A stretch of 54,205 nt of DNA from Bacillota bacterium (GTDB lineage: Bacteria > Bacillota > Clostridia > Saccharofermentanales > DTU023): assembly GCA_023388605.1 (NCBI GenBank), contig JAEWFX010000062.1, forward strand, positions 1-54,205. The letters run 5' to 3'. Below are positions 25,689 to 35,152 of the stretch, in pieces. The position numbers were made by a program, and so were the translations under genes. The first letter of the stretch is position 1. The number at the start of each line of letters is the position of its first letter. Under the pieces are notes generated by a model. The model did not search any database. It was not told where the DNA came from and saw only the letters and a list, made by a program, of their open reading frames with translations.

Positions 25689-26621
25689 ATGCGTAAAGAA
25701 CGTATTATTTTTGCAGGTACGCCAGAATTTGCCGTGCCAGCACTGCGAGCATTAGTTGCTGATGATTATAATGTTGTAGCTGTCTTGACTCAGCCAGATA
25801 AACCTGTCGGCAGGAAGAAAATTATCACTGCCCCACCAGTAAAAGTTGTGGCGGAATCATTGAATATACCTGTATTGCAGCCAGAAAAAGTTAATACTAA
25901 AGATTCCTTAAAGCAAATCGCCAGCTACGCTCCTGATCTTTTGATCACAGCGGCCTACGGTCAGATTTTTCGCTCAGAACTATTGAATTTACCACATAGA
26001 GGTTGCATCAATCTACATGCCTCACTCTTGCCAGCTTATCGTGGTGCAGCACCAGTACAGCGTTCTATTATGAATGGTGATGCAGTGACTGGTATCAGTA
26101 TTATGCACATGGATGTCGGCTGTGATACGGGAGATGTTTATTGTCAGCGAGAACTGATCATAGATCCTGCTGAGACAGCAGAGGATTTGTTATCACGTCT
26201 ATCTGAAGTGGCGAGCGATCTATTGCTTGAGTTTTTACCAGTCTTCTTCGATTCAGGTGTAGAGGCTACAGAGCAGGCCAGTTTAGGTGAGGCTACTCAT
26301 GCAGCACGCATCACCAACGATGATTGTCCGATTTTATGGCAGAGAAGTGCCTTAGATATCCACAATCAAGTGCGTGCTCTATCACCACAACCAGGAGCAT
26401 TTGCCTTTTATCAAAATAAGAAAATAAAGATTCTTAAGACCAGAGTTAGTGGCCAACAATGGACGGGAAATTCCGGAGAAATTGTGGATAACCGCAAGCA
26501 CTTGGTGATCAAATGTGGAGAAGGAGCACTGATAGTAGATCTCTTGCAACCCGCAGGAAAACAACTGCAAGCGGCTAGCGAAGTCGCCCATAACTACCAT
26601 CTGGGAACAATCTTTGTATGA
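25689..26621 (+). CDS. fmt: Methionyl-tRNA formyltransferase
   Basis: Fmt formylates initiator Met-tRNA using 10-formyl-tetrahydrofolate. The 310-residue protein has the Rossmann start FAGTPEFAVPALRAL, the catalytic block INLHASLLPAYRGAAPVQ with the Asn and His, and GDTG-like residues in MDVGCDTGDVY. The C-terminal OB domain carries the tRNA-binding part. AGGA about 7 bases before the ATG is the ribosome site. It starts 2 bases after def and overlaps rsmB by 4 bases. Confidence 0.97.
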   Translation: MRKERIIFAGTPEFAVPALRALVADDYNVVAVLTQPDKPVGRKKIITAPPVKVVAESLNIPVLQPEKVNTKDSLKQIASYAPDLLITAAYGQIFRSELLNLPHRGCINLHASLLPAYRGAAPVQRSIMNGDAVTGISIMHMDVGCDTGDVYCQRELIIDPAETAEDLLSRLSEVASDLLLEFLPVFFDSGVEATEQASLGEATHAARITNDDCPILWQRSALDIHNQVRALSPQPGAFAFYQNKKIKILKTRVSGQQWTGNSGEIVDNRKHLVIKCGEGALIVDLLQPAGKQLQAASEVAHNYHLGTIFV

Positions 26622-28003
26622 GCTCGAAAAAATCTTCAAACGTCAGTTCTCGTTATATTGCTTGTGAAATACTATGCTCCATTTTAGAGTTCGGTGAGAA
26701 TTCTCAAGAAGTTCTGAATTGGCAACTGCAAAATGCCGCTGCCACAGCACAAGAGCGTGCGCAGATCACTGCTATGGTATATGGCACTATAGATTATCTG
26801 ACCTATTTGGATTTTTGTTTAGAAGCCAATCTAAAAAAACCGCTATTGCGTTTAGAACCAATGGTGCGCACCATACTCAGACTAGGTGTCTGGCAGATAC
26901 TTAAATCTTATGCCATTCCTAAGCCTGTTGCGGTATCAGAGAGCGTGAAATTATGTCACGATTTTCAGCTCAATTATGCTAAAGGCTTAGTCAATGCCGT
27001 GTTACGTAATGTAAATGAGCCAGAACTAAATCGTCGTCAGGAACATCTGCGATATGGTATGAACAGTGAATTATTTGGCCTTTTACGTAAGTGGTATAGT
27101 GCCGATGCTATTGAAATTGCAACTAGTTATCTCAGACATCGTCAATATTTGACCGTCAAACTCAGCCCTAAGGCTTTGGCGAAAAAAGCAGGTTTGTTGC
27201 AGAGCTGGCGCGAGCAGGGAGTAGAAGTCGAGGAAGATACTTATTTCCCTGATTCCCTAAGGCTTAAATTAAACGGTACTGTCTTATCTAATCTCGAAGG
27301 TTATGCTGATGGCTGGTTCTATATTCAAGATGAAGCTGCGATGTTGCCGGCAGCGATAATGGAAGCTTACTATTCTGAGTCGAATAATCACTTGAGAATT
27401 TTGGATCTCTGTGCCGGTGTCGGTGGCAAATCCATCGATCTAGCTTGGAATTTGCCTTATGCAGATATCTATGCTAACGAACCAAATCAGCACCGTAGAC
27501 AACTTTTGTTGGATAATATTGCAAAGTACAATGTAGATCTCCAAGTAAGCGATATATTATTTACAGCAACAACTGAATTTATTGCAGATAATTTTGATGC
27601 TGTTTTGATCGATGCCCCCTGTAGTGGTCTCGGTGTGGTAGGACATAAGCCAGAGATCAAACATAGATTGACTTATGATCAAGTACAGACTTTTCCTAAA
27701 CTACAATTAGACTTGATCGAAGCTGCTAAAAAATTGTTGGTAGATGGTGGTATATTGTTGTATGCTACCTGCACCATTAACCCTTCGGAAAATCAATTAA
27801 TTGCCGATAGATTGTTGGCTGATACAGATTTTGAACCCGTATCACTCACTGGTCTTCTACCTGATAAATTGAATAATGAATTAGTCAAATATAGTGATGA
27901 GGGGTTAAATTTAGATTTAGGAAGAGTATTTTTACGACCTGATCGTTTGCCGGTAGATGGCTTTTTTGTACAGGTTGCGAGGAAAAATGAGCAAGCTAAA
28001 TAA
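26618..28003 (+). CDS. rsmB: 16S rRNA (cytosine-967-C5) methyltransferase
   Basis: RsmB methylates C967 of 16S rRNA. The 461-residue protein has an N-terminal NusB-like RNA-binding domain (1-145), then a SAM-dependent methyltransferase core: motif I LDLCAGVGGKS (about 265), IDAPCSGLGVVG with the release Cys, and LLYATCTINPSEN with the nucleophile Cys. Start and stop overlap neighbours (ATGA with fmt, 17 bases with rlmN). Position between fmt and rlmN matches the conserved Firmicutes order. Confidence 0.95.
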   Translation: MSSKKSSNVSSRYIACEILCSILEFGENSQEVLNWQLQNAAATAQERAQITAMVYGTIDYLTYLDFCLEANLKKPLLRLEPMVRTILRLGVWQILKSYAIPKPVAVSESVKLCHDFQLNYAKGLVNAVLRNVNEPELNRRQEHLRYGMNSELFGLLRKWYSADAIEIATSYLRHRQYLTVKLSPKALAKKAGLLQSWREQGVEVEEDTYFPDSLRLKLNGTVLSNLEGYADGWFYIQDEAAMLPAAIMEAYYSESNNHLRILDLCAGVGGKSIDLAWNLPYADIYANEPNQHRRQLLLDNIAKYNVDLQVSDILFTATTEFIADNFDAVLIDAPCSGLGVVGHKPEIKHRLTYDQVQTFPKLQLDLIEAAKKLLVDGGILLYATCTINPSENQLIADRLLADTDFEPVSLTGLLPDKLNNELVKYSDEGLNLDLGRVFLRPDRLPVDGFFVQVARKNEQAK

Positions 28004-29036
28004 AAACTTTTATGACTTTGATCTGACAGATTGGCAACAGTGGTGCACAAGACAAGATTTGCCTAAATTTCGTGCTAAACAAATTTTCAAATGGCAGAAT
28101 GTAGGTGTTAAAAGTGCTGAAGAACTGACTGATCTCAGCAAGGAATTACGTAAGACTTTAGCTGCAGAATTTAACTTTGAACCAATTAAGACTTTGAGCG
28201 TTATCCGTTCTCAGCTTGATCCTGTGGCAAAATTTTTATTTTTGTTAGCTGATCGCCAGATCATTGAAGCTGTTCTGATGCACTATGATTATGGGACTAC
28301 TTTATGTCTGACAACTCAAGTAGGTTGTCGTATGGGATGTGACTTTTGTGCGTCTGCTCCTCTAGGCTTGATACGCAATCTCACTTCAGGTGAATTACTT
28401 GCCCAAGTCACGACCATTCAACGTTCTGAGAAAATTAGGATCAGCAATATTGTCTTGATGGGCATCGGTGAACCTCTCGATAATTATCAGAATACTGTTA
28501 AATTCTTACGTCAAGTAAATCATCCTGATGGACTGAATATTAGTCTGCGTAAGATTTCTCTGTCGACCTGCGGAGTAGTACCGATGATCTACCGCTTCGC
28601 TGAAGAGAAGATGCCTGTGACTTTATCGCTGTCTTTGCATGCATCTAATCAACAGATACGCGAACAATTGATGCCAGTTGCAAAACAATATGATATCGAC
28701 AAAGTACTGCGAGCCGTCGATGATTATTTTGAGGTTACGGGCAGGAGAGTTACCTATGAATACGCCTTGTTCCACGGTATTAACGACAGTGAAGAACAGG
28801 CACGACAATTATCTTCTCTGCTCAAAAATCATCGAGGTCATATCAATTTGATCCCAGCAAACCCCGTGCCGGGAAAAACTTTTTCACGCAGTCCACAACA
28901 AGTAGCAGATAGATTCAAGCAGATTTTAGAGCGTGACGGCTATGCCGTAACTATTCGTAAATCCATGGGTAAAGACATTGAAGCTGCTTGCGGACAATTA
29001 CGTCGACAAGCGATGGAGGAACAATGTTCAATTTAA
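27987..29036 (+). CDS. rlmN: 23S rRNA / tRNA adenine-C2 methyltransferase
   Basis: RlmN is a radical-SAM enzyme that methylates A2503 of 23S rRNA and A37 of some tRNAs. The 349-residue protein has the cluster motif CRMGCDFC (CxxxCxxC), IRNLTSGELLAQV, MGIGEPLDN, and the catalytic C-terminal Cys in AACGQL. The ATG at 27987, 2 bases after GAGGAA, starts inside the end of rsmB, so the two are likely coupled. Stop overlaps the FHA-FtsW gene by 13 bases. Confidence 0.96.
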   Translation: MSKLNKNFYDFDLTDWQQWCTRQDLPKFRAKQIFKWQNVGVKSAEELTDLSKELRKTLAAEFNFEPIKTLSVIRSQLDPVAKFLFLLADRQIIEAVLMHYDYGTTLCLTTQVGCRMGCDFCASAPLGLIRNLTSGELLAQVTTIQRSEKIRISNIVLMGIGEPLDNYQNTVKFLRQVNHPDGLNISLRKISLSTCGVVPMIYRFAEEKMPVTLSLSLHASNQQIREQLMPVAKQYDIDKVLRAVDDYFEVTGRRVTYEYALFHGINDSEEQARQLSSLLKNHRGHINLIPANPVPGKTFSRSPQQVADRFKQILERDGYAVTIRKSMGKDIEAACGQLRRQAMEEQCSI

Positions 29037-30946
29037 ATAATTGGCTAGATCCTAACTATATCGCCTATATTTTACGTTATTTTTTAGCACCCTTGTACGT
29101 AGCTGCAGCTATAATTTTGGCGCGGCGTACTTTTATAGTTTTACGAGAGCGCATCACTCGTCACCTAAAACCTGCTAATGGCTACTTTTTGTTGGCTCAA
29201 TCTGCCAATAATGATGGAGTTGTACAGACTTTCAAACTCTATCACACAACCTTGATAGGTAGTTCAAAATCTTCTGATATACGTATACGTGATAGTTTCA
29301 TAAAGTATCGTCATGCACTGATCTATCTCTATGATGGTCACTGGTACTTGCGACCAGCTAACAGCAAATCTCAGGTAGTGCGCAACAAACGCAAGGTCAC
29401 TGAACCAGTGTGTTTGAAAAATGAAGATGTGATCACCTTGGGTACTATGAGTTTGGTGTTTATCGATGAGCGGAGTGCAGCTAAGTCAGCTGGGTTCAAT
29501 TATGAGGGATCTTGGGTCGAAGCAGCACAAGGTACTAATTATGAGATGCCGTTACGTACACGTGATATCTGGAGTATATTTGTTAATTTCTATGTCTTAG
29601 CTAGTTTAGCTGTAGTCTTGCTCATACCAAAGAATTTCATCAGTTTATTGCCACTTGCAGCAGGTATACTTGGTGGCTTCGTTGTCATAGCTATGTTGAT
29701 ATACACCATGGCACCGCGTTTAGTGGGAAATTTTGATCGGACATTGTTCACCTGTTTTGCATTGTTGGCGGGTGTTGGACTAGTTATTCAGACTCGTTTT
29801 GCTTTTGTTGGACGTATACAGCCTGATGATTGGTCAGATTTAGAGATGTTGCAATATGTGAGACGTGATTTCATCGTACAAGGTGGAGTAGCACTGGTCG
29901 GCATGTTGCTGCTGCCATTGGTCGTACGTATTGTGACGCGTACACGTTGGCTTGAATATTTAGCGCCAGCTTGTCTGGTCATTACGCCAGCACTGTATAT
30001 CGTAACTTTTGTCCTGGGACGTGGTTCAGCTGAGTGGGGTGCAGGCCTGTGGATAAGATTGCCTGGAGGCCTGAGCATTCAGTTGACTGAATTCGCGAAG
30101 ATAAGTTATTTGATTGTGTTGGCACTGTTCTTCAAGAATAGGCCTACTTTCAAAATACAGATATTCTTTGCCTTTTGGGCAGCGGTCAACTTCGCTTTGA
30201 TTATGATACTGCCGGATCTGGGTTCGATGATGATACTATTGCCAGTGACCATAATCGTCTATTTCGCTATGACATCAGAATATCTGAAGACCATCTCTAT
30301 ACTAGCAGGTGGTTCAGCCATCTTCGTAGTTGCCTATCACACTATGGGTTACGTGCAGAGACGTATCTACGGTTGGACATCCCTGTGGACAGAGGTCAAT
30401 GCTAACAATGAGCAGATTATACGTGCTCTTCAAGCGATGGCGAGAGGAGGTTTAATTGGAAGGGGATTATCTCATGGTAATCCGCGTGCAATTCCACTCT
30501 ACTCTTCGGATATGGTCTTCGCTGCGATCACAGAAGAGATGGGGTTGATCCTGGCTCTGGGATTAGTATTGATTTTTGTGACTATTTGGTTGCGAGGAGC
30601 TACAGCTGTACCTGGTGTGCGCGATGGTTTCACCTCTTCATTAACCTTGGGTATGGCTAGCTATTTCTTCATGGAAGCGGCTGTCGTCATCGGCGGTGTC
30701 ACAGGATTAATTCCTCTAACTGGTGCTACTCTACCATTTATTGCTAAAGGAGGTAGCTCTATGTTGGCTAAATGGTTGATGGCAGGTCTTCTCCTGGGAT
30801 TGTATGGTAGACGTGAGCGTGGAGCTTACGAAACAGAGATTATCCAGCAAGCCAAACCAGCAGTCAATCAGTCCCGACAAAAATCGCGTTCAATTGGTAT
30901 GAAACCACAACGTCCTATACCACAGCAGAGAGGAGTTCGCAGATGA
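29024..30946 (+). CDS. FHA domain fused to FtsW/RodA/SpoVE-type glycosyltransferase
   Basis: The 640-residue protein begins with one membrane segment, then an FHA-like domain (about 55-145: LIGSSKSSDIRIRD, RHALIYLYDG, VITLGTMSLVFID), then about ten membrane segments of the SEDS family (about 175-600). SEDS marks are IRLPGGLSIQLTEFAKI, SSDMVFAAITEEMG with the conserved Asp, and LPFIAKGGSSML. SEDS proteins polymerise glycan strands from lipid II; the PBP encoded next would supply transpeptidation. The FHA phosphothreonine residues look altered: GR is GS and SRxH is KYRH. The ATG at 29024 follows GGAGGA by 3 bases and starts inside rlmN. Whether it works as FtsW or RodA cannot be told. Confidence 0.9.
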   Translation: MFNLNNWLDPNYIAYILRYFLAPLYVAAAIILARRTFIVLRERITRHLKPANGYFLLAQSANNDGVVQTFKLYHTTLIGSSKSSDIRIRDSFIKYRHALIYLYDGHWYLRPANSKSQVVRNKRKVTEPVCLKNEDVITLGTMSLVFIDERSAAKSAGFNYEGSWVEAAQGTNYEMPLRTRDIWSIFVNFYVLASLAVVLLIPKNFISLLPLAAGILGGFVVIAMLIYTMAPRLVGNFDRTLFTCFALLAGVGLVIQTRFAFVGRIQPDDWSDLEMLQYVRRDFIVQGGVALVGMLLLPLVVRIVTRTRWLEYLAPACLVITPALYIVTFVLGRGSAEWGAGLWIRLPGGLSIQLTEFAKISYLIVLALFFKNRPTFKIQIFFAFWAAVNFALIMILPDLGSMMILLPVTIIVYFAMTSEYLKTISILAGGSAIFVVAYHTMGYVQRRIYGWTSLWTEVNANNEQIIRALQAMARGGLIGRGLSHGNPRAIPLYSSDMVFAAITEEMGLILALGLVLIFVTIWLRGATAVPGVRDGFTSSLTLGMASYFFMEAAVVIGGVTGLIPLTGATLPFIAKGGSSMLAKWLMAGLLLGLYGRRERGAYETEIIQQAKPAVNQSRQKSRSIGMKPQRPIPQQRGVRR

Positions 30947-32355
30947 AGCAATTATTGCGTAATCTCAAGATTATTTTAGTTTTATTCTTGGTCATCTCGT
31001 TGGGCTTGCTCGGCGGTGTCAGTTACCATCAATATAAAAGTCAAAAGATACTCTTGAATAGTTTTGGTGAAAGCAAACAAGCACTGGCTGAACGCTTCGC
31101 TTTTGCAGGAACTATCTATACGGCAGATAACATCAAGTTAGCTTACAGCAGCGATAAGCAGCGTCACTACAGCGAAGATCGCGAATTAGCTGAGGCCACT
31201 ATGCATTTGGTGGGTGATTATACTCAGAATATCTCTAACACCATCGAGACTGTGTATCAAGACAGCCTTACTGGTCACAGAAGACCTCTGCCATATCAAT
31301 TGCTCTTCGATTTGACAGGTAATGGATTGGTAGGCGATGACATAATCTTGACCATCGACAGTGAACTATCCAAACAGGCGTATCGCTTATTGGGTGATCA
31401 TCGTGGATCTGTAGTAGTGATCAATTACCAGACAGGAGCAATTGTCTGTATGGTCAGTTCTCCCAGCACTGTGCCAGAAAATGTCGTAGCTTATGAGGAT
31501 ATACCTGATACTGGCCTATTTAACCGAGCTCTTTTAGCTGAGTACAAACCTGGCTCTACTTTTAAGATCGTCACTGGTATGTCGTGGATTACCAGCGATC
31601 AATATGATCCTGATAAAACAGTTTATTGCAAAGGTACAGAACCTCTATTCGGTGAAGGAAGCGTGTTTGAAAATCGTGGTGAAAGCGGTCACGGTGATAT
31701 AGGTATAATTGATGCTTACGCTTATTCTTGCAACCACTTTTTCGGGCAAATCAGTGTCGATATAGGAGCAGAAGAATTACAATCTGGCGCTGAGAGTTTT
31801 GGCTTTAATCAGCAATATGAATTAGATAGGCTCTATGTAAATGAATCACAGTTTGCCATGCAGAGCGACGATGTATACAGCTTGAGTTGGCAATCTGTAG
31901 GTCAACCCAATGCCGAGACGACCTTAACTGTGACGCCTTTACATCTGAGCATGATGGCAGCTACCATAGCCAATCAAGGGCAAATGATGAAGCCACATGT
32001 GATAAAATACATGATAAATCCAATGCAACGTGGGTATCAGTATCTGAAGCCACGTGTACTGCGTGAGGTAACTTCACCAGAAGTGTGTCAAATCATTGAA
32101 GACGGTATGCGAGCAGCTGTTCAATACGGTACGGCAACAGGTGCACAGGGTTATGGCATAGAGGTAGCAGGTAAAACCGGAACCGCTGAATATCAACGTG
32201 AAGATGGTGAGATCGTAACCAATTCATTGTTCGCTGGTTTTAACGTCGATCGCGATCATCCCTATGCCGTCGCAGTCGTTTTAGAAGATGCAGCTGGTGG
32301 AGCAGCCGATATAGGTGGCAGTGTGCTAGCTTCAGCAAGTAAATTACAGGATTGA
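30943..32355 (+). CDS. Penicillin-binding protein transpeptidase (class B-like, PbpA type)
   Basis: This 470-residue transpeptidase has an N-terminal membrane anchor (about 8-27), a dimerisation-like segment, and all three penicillin-binding motifs: STFK at S205-K208, SCN at 262-264, and KTG at 411-413 (KTGTAEYQ). It crosslinks peptidoglycan outside the membrane with the SEDS partner encoded just upstream, whose stop it overlaps by 4 bases (ATGA). SEDS plus class B PBP pairs are a standard unit. Its short length fits mycobacterial PbpA-like proteins. No PASTA repeats are present. Confidence 0.93.
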   Translation: MKQLLRNLKIILVLFLVISLGLLGGVSYHQYKSQKILLNSFGESKQALAERFAFAGTIYTADNIKLAYSSDKQRHYSEDRELAEATMHLVGDYTQNISNTIETVYQDSLTGHRRPLPYQLLFDLTGNGLVGDDIILTIDSELSKQAYRLLGDHRGSVVVINYQTGAIVCMVSSPSTVPENVVAYEDIPDTGLFNRALLAEYKPGSTFKIVTGMSWITSDQYDPDKTVYCKGTEPLFGEGSVFENRGESGHGDIGIIDAYAYSCNHFFGQISVDIGAEELQSGAESFGFNQQYELDRLYVNESQFAMQSDDVYSLSWQSVGQPNAETTLTVTPLHLSMMAATIANQGQMMKPHVIKYMINPMQRGYQYLKPRVLREVTSPEVCQIIEDGMRAAVQYGTATGAQGYGIEVAGKTGTAEYQREDGEIVTNSLFAGFNVDRDHPYAVAVVLEDAAGGAADIGGSVLASASKLQD

Positions 32356-32356
32356 T

Positions 32357-32512
32357 ATGGTTAAGAAAGTCAAAGATAAAGAGATTAAAGAATTAGGTTA
32401 TGGTGCTCAAGTCACCATCATGTCACTGGGAACTATTTTAGGTATCATCAGTGTAATTGCAGCTGTAGTATATTTCTATTTCCGTGATTTTATCAGCATA
32501 TTATTTAGATAA
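32357..32512 (+). CDS. Small single-pass membrane protein, 51 residues, unknown
   Basis: A short frame begins ATG GTT AAG one base after the PBP stop, preceded by AGGA about 7 bases upstream. The product has a Lys-rich N-terminus (MVKKVKDKEIKELGYGAQVT) and one membrane segment (about residues 21-42), then ends FRDFISILFR. It ends 20 bases before polA. Position with the cell-wall pair suggests a small accessory to the SEDS-PBP unit, but I recognise no family. Confidence 0.65.
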   Translation: MVKKVKDKEIKELGYGAQVTIMSLGTILGIISVIAAVVYFYFRDFISILFR

Positions 32513-32532
32513 TGTGTCCATGTAGGTGAGAT

Positions 32533-35079
32533 ATGAAATTGCTCTTAGTCGACGGCAATAGTCTATTAAATCGTGCTTATTACGCTACTAAAAACCAAAG
32601 ATTGACGGCTGTTGACGGTACGCCGACGGCGGCATTGCTCACTTTTATCAATATTATTGAACGTTTTTCTAAAGAGTTAAAGCCTGATATTTTCGCTGTT
32701 GCCTTTGATTTACCTGAACCGACATTCCGCCACCAGCGTTTTAAAGAATACAAAGCTCAGCGCAGTGGTATGGCTGAGGATCTAGCGGTGCAATTGCCCT
32801 GGGCCAAAAGAATTCTGGCGGCGATGAATATATCCATCCTCACCAGCAGCGGCTATGAAGCAGACGATGTGATCGGATCTTATGCTACTGCTGCTAAAGA
32901 TGCTGGCTATGAAGTAGCGATCTTGACTGGTGATCGAGATAGTTTTCAGCTCATTCAAGATCAGATTTCAGTGGTGTATCCGAGCACCAATAAGCAGGGT
33001 AGCACAGTAACTTATTTCGACAGCGCTAAATTTTACGAAAAATATGGTATCAATCCATCACAACTCATTGATCTTAAAGCTCTTATGGGTGATAGTTCCG
33101 ATAATATTCCTGGTGTTAAAGGAGTGGGTGAAAAAACTGCCACTAAACTTTTACAGGAATACGGTGATCTAGAGGGTATCTATGAGCACCTTTCAGAGAT
33201 CAAGGGCTCTACTCAACAGAAACTAGCTGATGATCGTGAGATGGCTTTTTTATCTCGTGAACTAGCTACCATTGTCACTGATATGCCATTGCCAATCTCT
33301 CTGCAAGATTTGGGGCGAAAAGAGATCGATAGAGCAGAACTCCTCGATATTTTTCAAAAACTAAAATTTATTAGTTTGATCGATCGCTTTGGTCTGCGTT
33401 CAGCAGAACAGTTATCGCTGGAACAGATGCCCGCAGTTAAGTTGCCAGCAGCAGTAGATAGTTGGCAAAGATTCTGTGAACTCAACCCCAAAGAAGTTGT
33501 GCTCATGTACGACGAAAAGCATGTGGTTTTTTATTGTAAGGCAGGCTATTGGTTGACCGATATCGTATCAGACACTCAGCTAGAGGTATTAGCCAAAACC
33601 AAATGCCAAGTTTTAACCTTCGGCTATAAAGATCTGTTAGTTCGTTATAATTTATCTCCATATATTCTGAAAACACAGGATTTGAGCATCTTAGCTTATC
33701 TGTTGAATAGTAGTGAGTGCAGGGATTTTGAACGCGCTTATTTTGCTGCACTCAACAAAGAGATTTCTATTGCTAAGGACGAATTATATCTAGTAAATTT
33801 AGCTAATTTAGCCAGTGAACTCTACGATGAACAGTATCGACAATTGTCTGAACGAGATCAGCTCAGTCTCTTGAATGATATAGAGTTGCCCTTGATTCCG
33901 ATCTTAGCTGAAATGGAGCAGATTGGAATCAAGATTGATCGTAAAAAAGCTGAAGAAGTAAATCAGGAATTGCTACAACGAGAAGAAACTCTCAGGCAAG
34001 AAATATACAGTTACGCCAAGTCAGATTTCAATCTGAACTCGCCCAAGCAATTAGCGGAATTTTTGTTCGATGATTTAGGTCTCAAGCCATTAAAAAAGAC
34101 CAGTGGCGGTCAGCGTTCCACAGCGGCGAATGTCTTAGAACAACTATATGATCAACATCCTGTGGTGAGTTTAATTCTAGATTATCGTGAACTCAGTAAA
34201 TTGCGTTCTACTTTTGTCGAAGGTTTATTGAACGTTGCAGACAATGATGATCGTATTCATACATCGTTCAATCAGACGCTGACTTCAACCGGGAGACTCT
34301 CAAGCTCTAATCCTAATTTGCAGAATATACCAATTCGCTCAGAAAATGCTCATTTAATCCGTTCAATGTTTGTGGCAGATTCGGGGCATTGTCTTTTGTC
34401 TTCAGATTATTCGCAGATCGAATTACGACTATTGGCTCATCTTTCTGGTGACGAAAATCTTAGACAAGCTTTTATTTCAGATGAAGATATACACGCCGAG
34501 ACCGCTGCAGGTATCTTTGGTATATCACAGGCTGAAGTGACAAGTCAGCAGAGATCAGTGGGCAAAACAGTGAATTTCAGTATCGTCTACGGTGTATCGG
34601 CTTTTGGTTTGTCACAAAATCTCAAAGTATTTCCTAAAGTCGCTCAATCCTACATCGATGGCTACAATCAGCATTTTCCTAAGGTCATGCCCTTTTTACA
34701 TGCTTTAGCTGAACAAGGTAAAGAGCGTGGTTATGTCGAGACGATGTTTAAACGCAGACGTTACATACCTGAATTGGCGAGTAGAAACTATCAACAACGT
34801 GAATTCGGCAAACGAGCCGCTATGAATATGCCCATCCAAGGCAGTGCTGCCGATCTGATTAAAATTGCCATGGTCAAAATTACTGAGCGTATACGTAAAG
34901 AAAAATTAAAGGCCAAACTGCTGTTGCAGGTGCACGACGAATTGATATTGACTGCACCTGAAGAAGAGTCGGAAAAAGTCTCAAAATTGCTTCAAGAAGT
35001 GATGCAACATGCTTATGAATTGACTATCCCGCTCAAGGCTGAAGTCAAAGTGGGAGAGACTTGGTCAGAACTTAAATGA
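32533..35079 (+). CDS. polA: DNA polymerase I (5'-3' nuclease and polymerase)
   Basis: PolA fills gaps and removes RNA primers. Residues 1 to about 290 form the 5'-3' nuclease (GYEADDVIG, TGDRDSFQLI, LKALMGDSSDNIPG). Residues about 300-440 resemble the 3'-5' exonuclease fold but lack its acidic motifs (DxE and the later Asp positions are not seen). The polymerase from about 450 is intact: STGRLSSSNPNLQNIP, SSDYSQIELRLLAHLS, RSVGKTVNFSIVYG and QVHDELIL. Loss of proofreading in PolA is common in Firmicutes. GTAGGTGAG lies before the ATG. A two-way terminator follows. Confidence 0.97.
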   Translation: MKLLLVDGNSLLNRAYYATKNQRLTAVDGTPTAALLTFINIIERFSKELKPDIFAVAFDLPEPTFRHQRFKEYKAQRSGMAEDLAVQLPWAKRILAAMNISILTSSGYEADDVIGSYATAAKDAGYEVAILTGDRDSFQLIQDQISVVYPSTNKQGSTVTYFDSAKFYEKYGINPSQLIDLKALMGDSSDNIPGVKGVGEKTATKLLQEYGDLEGIYEHLSEIKGSTQQKLADDREMAFLSRELATIVTDMPLPISLQDLGRKEIDRAELLDIFQKLKFISLIDRFGLRSAEQLSLEQMPAVKLPAAVDSWQRFCELNPKEVVLMYDEKHVVFYCKAGYWLTDIVSDTQLEVLAKTKCQVLTFGYKDLLVRYNLSPYILKTQDLSILAYLLNSSECRDFERAYFAALNKEISIAKDELYLVNLANLASELYDEQYRQLSERDQLSLLNDIELPLIPILAEMEQIGIKIDRKKAEEVNQELLQREETLRQEIYSYAKSDFNLNSPKQLAEFLFDDLGLKPLKKTSGGQRSTAANVLEQLYDQHPVVSLILDYRELSKLRSTFVEGLLNVADNDDRIHTSFNQTLTSTGRLSSSNPNLQNIPIRSENAHLIRSMFVADSGHCLLSSDYSQIELRLLAHLSGDENLRQAFISDEDIHAETAAGIFGISQAEVTSQQRSVGKTVNFSIVYGVSAFGLSQNLKVFPKVAQSYIDGYNQHFPKVMPFLHALAEQGKERGYVETMFKRRRYIPELASRNYQQREFGKRAAMNMPIQGSAADLIKIAMVKITERIRKEKLKAKLLLQVHDELILTAPEEESEKVSKLLQEVMQHAYELTIPLKAEVKVGETWSELK

Positions 35080-35104
35080 CCTACTGTCACTTACATGAAA
35101 ACTA

Positions 35105-35130
35105 AAAAAGCGTCTAGTCAGACGCTTTTT
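35105..35130. terminator. Bidirectional terminator between polA and the yitT-like gene
   Basis: An 11 bp perfect stem (AAAAAGCGTCT / AGACGCTTTTT) with loop AGTC has a T-run on each strand. It can end polA transcripts on the + strand and yitT transcripts on the minus strand, whose stop is at 35153. Confidence 0.93.
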
Positions 35131-35152
35131 CATTGCTGATTTATCTTGCAGA

